NCBI GenBank assembly: GCA_005885165.1
Contig: VAXR01000001.1
Span: 1 to 25,148 of the forward strand
Reading direction: 5' to 3'
DNA: 25,148 nt
Source: Actinomycetota bacterium
GTDB lineage: Bacteria; Actinomycetota; Thermoleophilia; Solirubrobacterales; Thermoleophilaceae
Shown: piece after piece, positions 6,614-14,081 of the stretch
How the letters are laid out: the number at the start of each line of letters is the position of its first letter
How positions within the stretch are numbered: position 1 is the stretch's first letter
Notes under the pieces: model-generated
Told to the model about the DNA's origin: nothing
The model's database searches: none
The model's input: only the letters and a program-made list of their open reading frames with translations
Position numbers and translations under genes: made by a program

Positions 6614-7378
6614 GTGCCCCGGTTCCTGGATCTACCGGACCGGCCTCCGAAGCCGCGGTCCGTCGGTCTCACGCACGTAATCGACGTCGGGCTCAGCGCC
6701 GAGTCCGCCGCGGGGCTCACGCGCACCGCGGGGCAGTACATCGACCTCGTGCGGCTCGGCTGGGGCTCGGCGTACGTGACGGAGGACCTGCAGGACAAGC
6801 TCGATCGCTACCGGGCGGCGGGTATTCCGGTGATGCTGGGCGGCACGCTGACGGAGCTCGCGTGGCTGCGCGGGCGCATCCCCGAGCTTCGCGCCTGGCT
6901 CGAGGAGCTCGGGATCGGGCACGTCGAGGTGTCGAGCGGGACCGTGCAGATGCCCGAGCAGGAGAAGGTCGACCTGATCCGGTCCTTCGCGGACGGATTC
7001 ACGGTGTTCGGCGAGGTCGGCGAGAAGGACCCCGCGGCGCTGCTTGCGCCGTACCGCTGGGTGTCGATGATCAAGTCCGCGCTCGAGGCGGGAGCGAGCC
7101 ACGTGATCTGCGAGGGGCGGGCGACCGGCGACGCCGGCCTCTACCGGCCCGACGGCGAGGCGCGCACCGGCCTGATCGACGAGATCGTCCACGAGGTGGA
7201 TCAGGCGCGCCTGATCTTCGAGGCGCCGCAGAAGCACCAGCAGATCTGGTTCATCGAGCAGTACGGCGCCCAGGTCAACCTCGGCAACATCCTCCCCCAG
7301 GACGTGATCTCGCTGGAGTCGCTTCGGCTTGGCCTGCGGGCGGACACCCTCCCGCTCTTCCATGGTCGCGACGGCTGA
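6614..7378 (+). CDS. comA: phosphosulfolactate synthase (ComA family)
   Basis: ComA-family enzymes add sulfite to phosphoenolpyruvate to give (R)-2-phospho-3-sulfolactate, the first step to coenzyme M in methanogens and to sulfolactate in Bacillus. The 254-residue product is of family length and a TIM-barrel type. Visible features: GLTHVIDVGLS near residue 18, with an early strand ending in YIDLVRLGWGSAYV; FTVFGEVGEKDP with the conserved E and K; MIKSALEAGASHVICEGRA; and the C-terminal QVNLGNILPQDVISLESLRLGLRADT region, a strong ComA signature. The GTG at 6614 is the start, 26 bp after the previous stop. It is followed 33 bp later by a histidine-phosphatase gene. No comB, comC or sulfopyruvate decarboxylase gene is visible in the window, so the end product is unknown. 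Confidence 0.9.
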   Translation: MPRFLDLPDRPPKPRSVGLTHVIDVGLSAESAAGLTRTAGQYIDLVRLGWGSAYVTEDLQDKLDRYRAAGIPVMLGGTLTELAWLRGRIPELRAWLEELGIGHVEVSSGTVQMPEQEKVDLIRSFADGFTVFGEVGEKDPAALLAPYRWVSMIKSALEAGASHVICEGRATGDAGLYRPDGEARTGLIDEIVHEVDQARLIFEAPQKHQQIWFIEQYGAQVNLGNILPQDVISLESLRLGLRADTLPLFHGRDG

Positions 7379-7411
7379 GCTCCACCTCGGTGGCGGGGCC
7401 CGCGCGGTGGC

Positions 7412-7966
7412 TTGATACTGCTCGCCCGGCACGGTGAGACCGCCGACAACGTGCCGCCCCAGCGCGTGCAGGGCTGGCGCGACGTTCCGCTGAACGAGCG
7501 TGGCCGAGAGCAGGCGCGCGCGCTGGGCGAGGCCGCCGCGACGGCGGCGGGCGACGGCGGCGTGGCGACGCTGTGGTCGAGCCATTTGTCCCGCGCGCGC
7601 GAAACCGCCGAGATCGCGGGTGAGGTCCTCGGGCTCGAGCCGCGCGTGGACGAGCGGCTGGCGGAGTCGAACCGGGGAGCGTGGGAGGGCCGCGCCGTGG
7701 CCGACATCGAGCGCGAGGAGCCCGAGGCCTGGGCGGAGTGGCGGCGGGCCGGCGCCGGGTTCCGGTTCCCGGGCGGCGAGTCGCTCGAGGAGCACCTCCG
7801 ACGCGCGTCCGCGGCGCTCGACGACATCGCGGCCTCCCCTCTGCCGGCGCTCGTGGTCTGCCACGGCGGCACCATTCGCTGTGCGTTCACGCGGAACAAT
7901 CCGCGCGGGCTCGACGCGTTCCACGAGCTCGACGTCCCGAACGCGCAGATCATCCCGCTGCCGTGA
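7412..7966 (+). CDS. histidine phosphatase family protein (phosphoglycerate-mutase-like)
   Basis: This 184-residue cytosolic phosphatase-fold protein begins ILLARHGETADN, giving the phospho-accepting RHGE motif at residues 6-9 (His7). The family motifs LSRARETAEIAG and RLAESNRGAWEGR follow, and the second catalytic histidine is H151 in VVCHGGTIR. The start must be TTG at 7412: the in-frame stop of comA lies 34 bases upstream and no ATG or GTG intervenes. Family members range from phosphoglycerate mutase and CobC to broad phosphatases, so the substrate cannot be assigned. The position directly after comA invites the idea that it dephosphorylates phosphosulfolactate in place of ComB. Its stop overlaps the next start as GTGA. 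Confidence 0.9.
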   Translation: MILLARHGETADNVPPQRVQGWRDVPLNERGREQARALGEAAATAAGDGGVATLWSSHLSRARETAEIAGEVLGLEPRVDERLAESNRGAWEGRAVADIEREEPEAWAEWRRAGAGFRFPGGESLEEHLRRASAALDDIAASPLPALVVCHGGTIRCAFTRNNPRGLDAFHELDVPNAQIIPLP

Positions 7967-9732
7967 CCGAAACCGTCAACAGGTCCGCACGCGCCGCATT
8001 CGCGCTGCTGGTCGTCGCGACAGTCGCGGCCTTCTTCGTCACGCAGCGGCTCAAGACGGGCGAGGCGGTCGTGAAGAACATCGTGGTCCAGGCCTACATG
8101 TCGCCGAACGCCGACGGCCTCATGGACCGGGCGCGAATGGCGTTCACCCTTCCCCGCGGCGACCGTGTGACGCTCGACATGGACGACCCGCAGGGCGACC
8201 GCGTTCGCCGGCTGCTCGACGGCGCGCACCTCGGACGGGGCCGGCGCACGTTCACGTGGGACGGTAAGAACGACAACGGCCTGGTGCCGCGCGACGGCCA
8301 CTACTACCTACGCGTCGTCCTGAGGGACCAGGGGCGCGCGGTCACGAGCCCGACCGGCGTCCTGCTACTGACCCACCCGCCGCGGCCGCGCATCGTCTCC
8401 GTCTCGCCGCGGCTCGGGCTCGCGCGTCGCGCCACGCCGGTGACGGTCAGGTTCGTCGGCCCGTCCGGTTCGCCGCCGGTGCTCCGCATCTGGCGGACCG
8501 ATCGCCGTCCACCCGTCCTGGTTGCGACAGTCATGGGCCGGCGCGGCTCCCACAGCCTCCGGTTCGGCGGCACGGTGGGCGGCCGACCGCTGCCGCCCGG
8601 CGACTATTCCGTGTCGGTGTCGGTACGCAACGTCGCGCTGGTGGAGGGCTCCTTCCCGCCGCACCTCCCGCCCACGCGCCTGGAGTCCCTGCCGGGGACG
8701 GGGTTCTCGGTGATAGGGACGGTGGCGGCCGGCCCGCTCGAGCCGGTGGCCGCAGGCGGGACGGCGCGCCTGTCGGTAGAAGGCGGCGGCGGCCGGGTGC
8801 GGTGGCAGCTCCGGCGCCTGGGAGCGCCGCGCACGATCGCCCATGGAAAGGCCAAGGGGCCGGTGGTCGCAGTGCGCATACCGCGGCGCGCGGCCGCCGG
8901 TGAGTACGTCGCGGTGGTGACCCAGCGCGGGCGCACCGCGCGGGTGCCGCTGACCGTGCACGCGGGCCGCAGGCGGCGCGTGCTGGTGGTCGTGCCGACC
9001 ATGACCTGGCAGGGGATGAACCCGGTTGACGACGACGCCGACGGCTTTGCGGACACGCTCTTCTCGGCGCGCTCGGTCCCGCTCGCCCGCCCGTTCGCGC
9101 ACGGACGGCTGCCGGCTGGGCTGACCGCAGCGGTGGGCCCGCTGCTCAGGTTCCTCGAGGCGCACGGCCTGCACTTCGACGTCACGACCGACCTCGCATT
9201 GGCGCGCGGACACGGGCCGCTCCCGGCGGGCCACGCCGGCGTGGTCCTGGCCGGCCCGGAGACCTGGACGACCGCGCGGCTCGCCGTTCAGCTTCAGGCA
9301 TATGTGCGTACCGGGGGGCGCGTTCTCTCCCTGGGCGTGGACTCGCTGCAGCGCGCGGTCGTCCTCACGACGACGGGGCTCGAGGAGCCGAGCCGGGCGG
9401 CGCCGGCCGACGCCTTCGGCGAGAATCTAGCCTCCCCCGAGCTCGGGCGCCCGGCGCCGCTCGTGGCAAGCTCGGACAGGATCGGCCTGTTCGGGGGGAC
9501 GAACGGCGTCGTCGGCTCCTTCATCGAGACGGAGCCGTCGCGGTCGCTTCCGCACGGCGCCCGGTCGCTCGCCGCCGCCGGCCGGGAGGGCCGCGGGCCG
9601 GCGCTGGTCGCGTACCGTCTCGGGCGCGGCATGGTGATCCGGATCGGCACACCCGGGTGGGCGCGCCTGCTCGACTCCTCGCCGGAGGTGGCCGCTGTCA
9701 CGGAGAGGGCATGGGCGCTGATCTCGCGCTAG
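7963..9732 (+). CDS. membrane-anchored FlgD-Ig-like / DMFase-large-subunit-like protein
   Basis: I place the start at GTG 7963, overlapping the phosphatase stop by four bases; the frame is open further upstream but that is only a shadow of the phosphatase gene. The 589-residue product has a basic N-terminus and one membrane segment (about 10-27). A FlgD-type Ig-like domain follows (about 38-125), with 'TFTWDGKNDNGLVPRDGHYYLRV', then two further beta-rich modules (to about 335). The last part, from V340 (VLVVVPTMTWQGMNP), resembles the glutamine-amidotransferase-like C-terminal domain of N,N-dimethylformamidase large-subunit-like proteins. D356-x-D358-x-D360-G361 fits a DxDxDG calcium-loop pattern. 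It is probably exported and membrane-tethered. The O-antigen ligase start lies within its 3' end. Function is unknown. Confidence 0.75.
   Translation: MTETVNRSARAAFALLVVATVAAFFVTQRLKTGEAVVKNIVVQAYMSPNADGLMDRARMAFTLPRGDRVTLDMDDPQGDRVRRLLDGAHLGRGRRTFTWDGKNDNGLVPRDGHYYLRVVLRDQGRAVTSPTGVLLLTHPPRPRIVSVSPRLGLARRATPVTVRFVGPSGSPPVLRIWRTDRRPPVLVATVMGRRGSHSLRFGGTVGGRPLPPGDYSVSVSVRNVALVEGSFPPHLPPTRLESLPGTGFSVIGTVAAGPLEPVAAGGTARLSVEGGGGRVRWQLRRLGAPRTIAHGKAKGPVVAVRIPRRAAAGEYVAVVTQRGRTARVPLTVHAGRRRRVLVVVPTMTWQGMNPVDDDADGFADTLFSARSVPLARPFAHGRLPAGLTAAVGPLLRFLEAHGLHFDVTTDLALARGHGPLPAGHAGVVLAGPETWTTARLAVQLQAYVRTGGRVLSLGVDSLQRAVVLTTTGLEEPSRAAPADAFGENLASPELGRPAPLVASSDRIGLFGGTNGVVGSFIETEPSRSLPHGARSLAAAGREGRGPALVAYRLGRGMVIRIGTPGWARLLDSSPEVAAVTERAWALISR
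9702..9709 (+). promoter_or_regulatory. Shine-Dalgarno deciding the O-antigen ligase start
   Basis: GGAGAGGG lies just before the ATG at 9711, inside the end of the preceding gene. It favours ATG 9711 over the in-frame GTG at 9657. Confidence 0.7.
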
Positions 9733-11321
9733 CCGGCACGCCCCTGGCGGTGGCGGCCGCCGTGAAGGGGCTCGGCGTGATCGTCGCCGCGCTCGCCGCG
9801 GCCGGCGTGTTCGCGCTCCCGACTGCGCGTGACCGCGCCGTGTCGGCGCTCGTGGCCCTCGTTCTCACCCCCGCGCTCGTGATCGGCGAGCTCTGGCACT
9901 CCGACCAGATTCGCCACCTTCGCGACCATCCGACGCGCGCCGCCGCGGCCGCGGTCCTGGCGCTCCTGATCGTCGCGGTGCTCGCCGCGGTCCTGCGCCG
10001 GAGGCCGGCCCTGCTCCCGCTGCTCGTCGTCGTCACGCTCCCGGTGCGGATCCCGATCGCGACCGGCCAGACGTCCGCGAACCTCCTGGTGCCGCTCTAC
10101 CTGGTCGTGGCCGGCGGGATCGCGGCCTACGCGCTCGAGCAGCTGTGGCGCCCGTCACGCGCGGCCGCGGCGGCGCTGGCCAACGGGGGACGAGCGCCGT
10201 GGCGGGAGCGGCCCGCGGGACGGGTCGAGCTGGCCCTGCTCGCGTTCGTCGTGCTGTACGCGCTGCAGTCGCTCTACTCCTCCGACTTCGAGCAGGCCGT
10301 GAAGAACGTCGCCTTCTTCTACGTGCCGTTCGCGCTGCTGCTCAAGCTCCTGACAACCGTCCAGTGGTCGCGGCGGCTGGCGGTGCAGTGCTTCACGGTG
10401 GCCGCCGTGCTGGCTCTCGTCTTCGTCGGAATCGGGTTCGTCGAGTACGCCACCCGGCATCTCCTCTGGAACCGCAAGGTGATCGCATCGAACGAGTTCG
10501 AGTCGTACTTCCGGGTCAACTCGCTGTTCTTCGATCCGAACATCTACGGCCGCTTCCTCGCGATCGTCATGGTGGGCCTGGCCACCGCGCTGCTGTGGGC
10601 GCGGCGCTCCCGCGACATCCTCATCGCGCTGGCGGCGCTCGCCGTTCTCTGGGCGGGCCTGATCCTGACCTTCTCCGAGACGAGCTTCGCCTCGCTCCTC
10701 ATCGGCCTGGCGATGCTCGCCGCGCTTCGCTGGAACCCCCGCCTGTTCGCCTACGGGCTCGCGGCGTGCGCGGTCGTGGTGGGGATCGCGGTGGCGGCCG
10801 GCCACAGCTCCCTGCATCTGAGCAGCAAGCAGTCGCTGAACACCTCCTCGAGCGGGCGAGCGAAGCTGGTGCGCGGCGGCTTGTCGATGTTCGTGCACCG
10901 GCCGGTCTGGGGGTTCGGCTCGGGCTCCTTCGGGAAGGTCTTCCGCGAGCGGGAGCGGGTGGGCTCGCCGGAGGCGGCCACGGCCTCGCACACGACGCTG
11001 ATCACGGTGGCCGCGGAGCAGGGTGTGATCGGGCTGGCCGCCTACGCCGCGGTTCTCCTGGCCGCGTTCCGCCTGCTGCTCGCCCGCCTCGGCCCGCTCA
11101 GGGGCCGTGACCCGCCGCGCCCCCTCGTCTGGCGCGCTTTCGTCGTTGCCGCCTTCGCCGCTCTCATCTTCCACACCCTCGGGTACGCCGCGTTCCTCGA
11201 GGACCCGATCGCCTGGACGCTCCTCGCGGCGGGAATCGTCCTGGGCGGCGAGGCGCTCCCGGCACCGGAGCAGCCCCCCCGGCATACGCGCGAGCCCGAG
11301 CCGGCCGCGACCGGCGTCTGA
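9711..11321 (+). CDS. O-antigen ligase / polymerase family membrane protein (Wzy_C domain)
   Basis: With the start at ATG 9711, the product is 536 residues with about ten or more hydrophobic helices. The family's periplasmic loop and final helices are clear: GRAKLVRGGLSMFVHRPVWG, then GFGSGSF, SHTTLITVAAEQGVIGLAAY and a hydrophobic tail. Members either ligate a lipid-linked glycan onto an acceptor or polymerise repeat units, on the outer face of the cytoplasmic membrane. Sequence does not separate these roles. In a presumed monoderm without LPS, polymerisation or transfer to a wall or protein acceptor is more likely. The 5' end overlaps the preceding gene by 22 bp, implying coupling. The start at 9657 would add 18 poorly conserved-looking residues; the strong Shine-Dalgarno argues for 9711. 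Confidence 0.88.
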   Translation: MGADLALAGTPLAVAAAVKGLGVIVAALAAAGVFALPTARDRAVSALVALVLTPALVIGELWHSDQIRHLRDHPTRAAAAAVLALLIVAVLAAVLRRRPALLPLLVVVTLPVRIPIATGQTSANLLVPLYLVVAGGIAAYALEQLWRPSRAAAAALANGGRAPWRERPAGRVELALLAFVVLYALQSLYSSDFEQAVKNVAFFYVPFALLLKLLTTVQWSRRLAVQCFTVAAVLALVFVGIGFVEYATRHLLWNRKVIASNEFESYFRVNSLFFDPNIYGRFLAIVMVGLATALLWARRSRDILIALAALAVLWAGLILTFSETSFASLLIGLAMLAALRWNPRLFAYGLAACAVVVGIAVAAGHSSLHLSSKQSLNTSSSGRAKLVRGGLSMFVHRPVWGFGSGSFGKVFRERERVGSPEAATASHTTLITVAAEQGVIGLAAYAAVLLAAFRLLLARLGPLRGRDPPRPLVWRAFVVAAFAALIFHTLGYAAFLEDPIAWTLLAAGIVLGGEALPAPEQPPRHTREPEPAATGV

Positions 11322-11440
11322 GAACGGACCTTGGGACCTCAAGCGGCCGGGAATGCCGCTAATACACTGTCTGCTTCGCCGCCGTGGAGGGTCCTGGGGC
11401 GGCGCAGCGACACGCGCGGCGGGCGCGTCGCCAGGTACGT
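11322..11440 (+). promoter_or_regulatory. 119-bp upstream region of the PAP2 gene: two hairpins, possible -10
   Basis: A perfect 6-bp stem, AGCGGC/GCCGCT (11342-11347 with 11355-11360), lies 20 bp past the O-antigen ligase stop, without a U-tract. It is followed by TAATAC/TACACT (11360-11368), the most -10-like A/T-rich run here, lacking a good -35. A second inverted repeat, 11373-11408, has CGCCGCC (11377-11383) pairing with GGCGGCG (11398-11404), extended by GCT/AGC after one mismatch. It would lie in the 5' leader of the PAP2 mRNA. This suggests a transcription break and restart, but it is unproven. Confidence 0.35.
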
Positions 11441-12526
11441 ATGGAAAGTCAAGCGATCGGGCAGTCAGCCGTAGCTTCGAACGCCGTCCCCCCGCGGCGC
11501 GAGTCGCCCCTGACGCGCCGCGTCCTCCTCGGCGCGGCCGCCGGCTACGTGGCGGCCACGGCAGTCGCGGTGGCCGTGTTCGGGCATCTCCTGCTCTCCC
11601 GCGACGTGGTGTTCGTGTGGCTCATGGGCGGCCTGCTGATCCTGTCGCTCAACAACCCGCGCCGGTGGATGCGCGGGATGATCGTCGACTGGCTGCCGTT
11701 CATCGTGTTCCTGTTCGCGTACGACTACGCGCGGAGCATCGCGGACACCACGGGGTTCGGCACCCACTACCACCCCCCGATCGACGTCGACCACTTCCTG
11801 TTCGGCACTCCGATCCCGACGATCTGGCTCCAGCACCACTTCTACCACCCGCCTCACGCCGCGGTCTACGACTACGCCGCGTGGGTCGTGTACCTCACGC
11901 ACTTCTTCGGGACGCTCACGCTGGCGGCGATCCTGTGGCGCTTCGCCTATCCGCTGTTCAAGAAGTGGCGGACGCTCGTGATCTGGGTGTCGGTAGCCGG
12001 CTTTACGACCTACGTGCTGTTCCCGGCTGCACCGCCGTGGCTCGCCGCGAAGCGCGACCTCATCGGCCACATCGAGAAGATCAAGGACCAGATGTTCTCC
12101 CACACGGGCACCAAGGCGATCACGTCGGCGGTCGAGAACAAGTGGGTCGACCAGGTCGCGGCCGTGCCGTCCCTGCACGCGGCCTTCCCGCTGATGATGA
12201 TGCTGCTGTTCTGGCACAAGGGATGGCGCTGGCGCATCCCCTTCGGCCTCTACGCGTTCGCGATGGGGCTCACGCTCGTCTACACCGGCGAGCACTACGT
12301 CTCCGACGTCCTGCTCGGCTACACCTACGCGCTCGTTGTGTTCGGCGCTGTGAGCCTCTACTGGCGGTGGAGAGACGCGCGCAGCCCCGCGGCCGCGCCC
12401 GACGCCGAAGCGGCCGCCGCCACCACGGCGGCGCACTCCCCGGCCCCGTCCGGCGCGTCGGCCCCCGAGCCGGTCACGTACAGCGTCGGCCCTGCCTCAC
12501 CGTCCGGTCGAAGGCGAACCGGGTAG
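11441..12526 (+). CDS. PAP2-superfamily membrane phosphatase/transferase (PAP2_3, Aur1-like)
   Basis: I use the ATG at 11441 (361 residues). An in-frame GTG at 11384 would add a basic stretch that overlaps the leader hairpin, and AGG lies about 7 bases before 11441. The protein has about six to seven membrane helices. The PAP2 active-site blocks are visible: FPAAPPW in the Aur1/PAP2_3 style replacing motif 1; P243-S-L-H246 (motif 2); and YTGEH285YVSD289VLLGY (motif 3), where H285 is the nucleophile and D289 its partner. Relatives are lipid phosphatases or inositolphosphotransferases. Next to envelope glycan genes, it may act on polyprenyl phosphates or transfer a phospho-head group. The Ala/Pro-rich tail runs 53 bp into the convergent gene. 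The start choice is the main uncertainty. Confidence 0.85.
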   Translation: MESQAIGQSAVASNAVPPRRESPLTRRVLLGAAAGYVAATAVAVAVFGHLLLSRDVVFVWLMGGLLILSLNNPRRWMRGMIVDWLPFIVFLFAYDYARSIADTTGFGTHYHPPIDVDHFLFGTPIPTIWLQHHFYHPPHAAVYDYAAWVVYLTHFFGTLTLAAILWRFAYPLFKKWRTLVIWVSVAGFTTYVLFPAAPPWLAAKRDLIGHIEKIKDQMFSHTGTKAITSAVENKWVDQVAAVPSLHAAFPLMMMLLFWHKGWRWRIPFGLYAFAMGLTLVYTGEHYVSDVLLGYTYALVVFGAVSLYWRWRDARSPAAAPDAEAAAATTAAHSPAPSGASAPEPVTYSVGPASPSGRRRTG

Positions 12527-13997
12527 CGACCTTCGCGGCGCCCGCTCGGCGGAGCGTCACCGCCGTGTAGTTGCCCTCGCCGACCTGGACGCAGCCGCTG
12601 CCCTTCGTGACCGCCCAGTAGGGCGAGTAGTGGAGGCGCATCGTAAAGCGCCCGGGGCGGTCCGCCTGGATCGTGAACGAGTCGGGAGTGGCCGCGACGA
12701 GCCGGCCCGGCCCCGACAGGAGCGGGGTGGCCTGGAGCACGCGGTAGAGCCGCCAGTGACGGTCCTGCCAGATCAGCCGTAGGAACGGGAGCTGGTTCTC
12801 GACCAGGAGGTCGACCTCGGACTTCGAGGCGAAGTCGGACGGCGCATCCGACAGCGCGACGTACTGGACCGCGCTCCGGTCGAGCCAGTGCCGGTAGCGC
12901 TCCGGCGTCACGATCGTCCCGTAGTAGAGGGCGTCGTACTTCTGGTCGAGCTGGCGCTCCCAGCCCCTCGCGAGCTCGTGGTGCTCGCCCACGTAGACGC
13001 CCTCCCAGTGGTTCCGGGTCGGCGGGATCTCGATCCGCGCGGGCGTGCGGATGTGCTCCGAGAGGTAGCGGTTGAGCGGGCGGTAGTAGGCCGCGTCGGT
13101 GCCGCGGCCGCCGGAGTCCGGCAGGTCGCGCAGCAGGTCGTGGAGCGGCCACCAGAGCGCGTATGGCAGCGCGATCGCCAGGAAGAGCTTCCGCCTGTTC
13201 CAGAGCGCCGTCGCGAACAGCGGAGCGGCGACGATCGTGCCGAGGCGGTTGACGTTGCCCCCGAGCTGGGAGGGAACCGCGAGCGCGTAGATGCCGAGAG
13301 CGAGGTAGGCGAGCAGCCCAACGCGGATCAGGCGCTCGGAGCGCGGGAGGGTGAGGAGGCCGAGCAGGACGAAGACGAAGAGCTGGACGAAGCTGCTGCG
13401 AAACGGGTAGGGGAAGGTCCCGCCCTCGCGGAAGGCGAACTGCAGGACGAGCGACGGGGCCAGCGGGCTCCCGAGCGCGCAGAGGACGGCCGCGACGGAC
13501 GCCGCCACGAACCGCGAGCGGGTTGCCAGGTGGATCGCCACGACCCCGAAGAACAGCCCGACCTGGAACGCGATCCGCCCGATGAGCAGGCTGGAGCCCG
13601 CGGTGAGAGCGAACAGCACGGCGGCGATCCGCCCGGCGGTGCCGTAGCGCGGCACGAGCGTCCGCTCGAGGACGACGACCGCCCCCAGCGTGCAGAGCGC
13701 GGCCACGAGACGGGTCCCGATCAGGCCGCCGAAAACCGGCGAGAGCAGGCTGTAGGCGAGGAGGTGGTGGCCCTCGTACCACTGCGCGTTGTAGATCAGG
13801 AGGCCGCCGTGGGCGAAGAGGTCGCTCCTGAACACCGCGGCGGCCAGGTCCGACGTCGGCGGCGAGAATAGCCAGCAGTAGCCGCAGATGAGGAGGGCCA
13901 CCAGCCAGCTCTCCACTCCGTATCCGCGCGTCCACTCGAGCCAGGCCGCGCCCAGGCCTCGGAGCCGCGCCCGCGGGGTGATCGCTTCCGTCGCCAT
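12474..13997 (-). CDS. polytopic membrane protein, GT-C-like, unassigned
   Basis: The product is 507 residues. About ten hydrophobic segments fill residues 28-310, followed by a large soluble C-terminal region (about 310-507). That region has IEIPPTRNHWEGVYVGEH, then a beta-rich end including FTMRLHYSPYWAVTKGSG, which resembles the terminal beta domain of YfhO-like and other large GT-C membrane proteins. An acidic residue follows the first helix (PPTSDLAAAVF), as in GT-C glycosyltransferases, but I see no family-specific motif and name no activity. The start is ATG 13997. It is transcribed against the PAP2 gene, with a 53-bp tail overlap, and divergently from the GH76 gene with an 84-bp gap. 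Probably an envelope-glycan enzyme; this is inference from context. Confidence 0.75.
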   Translation of the reverse strand: MATEAITPRARLRGLGAAWLEWTRGYGVESWLVALLICGYCWLFSPPTSDLAAAVFRSDLFAHGGLLIYNAQWYEGHHLLAYSLLSPVFGGLIGTRLVAALCTLGAVVVLERTLVPRYGTAGRIAAVLFALTAGSSLLIGRIAFQVGLFFGVVAIHLATRSRFVAASVAAVLCALGSPLAPSLVLQFAFREGGTFPYPFRSSFVQLFVFVLLGLLTLPRSERLIRVGLLAYLALGIYALAVPSQLGGNVNRLGTIVAAPLFATALWNRRKLFLAIALPYALWWPLHDLLRDLPDSGGRGTDAAYYRPLNRYLSEHIRTPARIEIPPTRNHWEGVYVGEHHELARGWERQLDQKYDALYYGTIVTPERYRHWLDRSAVQYVALSDAPSDFASKSEVDLLVENQLPFLRLIWQDRHWRLYRVLQATPLLSGPGRLVAATPDSFTIQADRPGRFTMRLHYSPYWAVTKGSGCVQVGEGNYTAVTLRRAGAAKVATRFAFDRTVRQGRRCT

Positions 13998-14081
13998 CGC
14001 GCCGGGACAGGATATGGAGCCAGGGGTCCGCGGCGGGGGTCAAGCTCGAGCCCGACTTGGCCGATTTCTAGCCTGATCATC

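Noticed and set aside
6632..7924. 430-codon minus-strand open frame over comA and the phosphatase
   Set aside because: Spans two well-supported plus-strand genes and shows no motif.
10155..11342. 395-codon minus-strand open frame over the O-antigen ligase
   Set aside because: Arg/Glu/Asp-rich antisense shadow with no recognisable domain.
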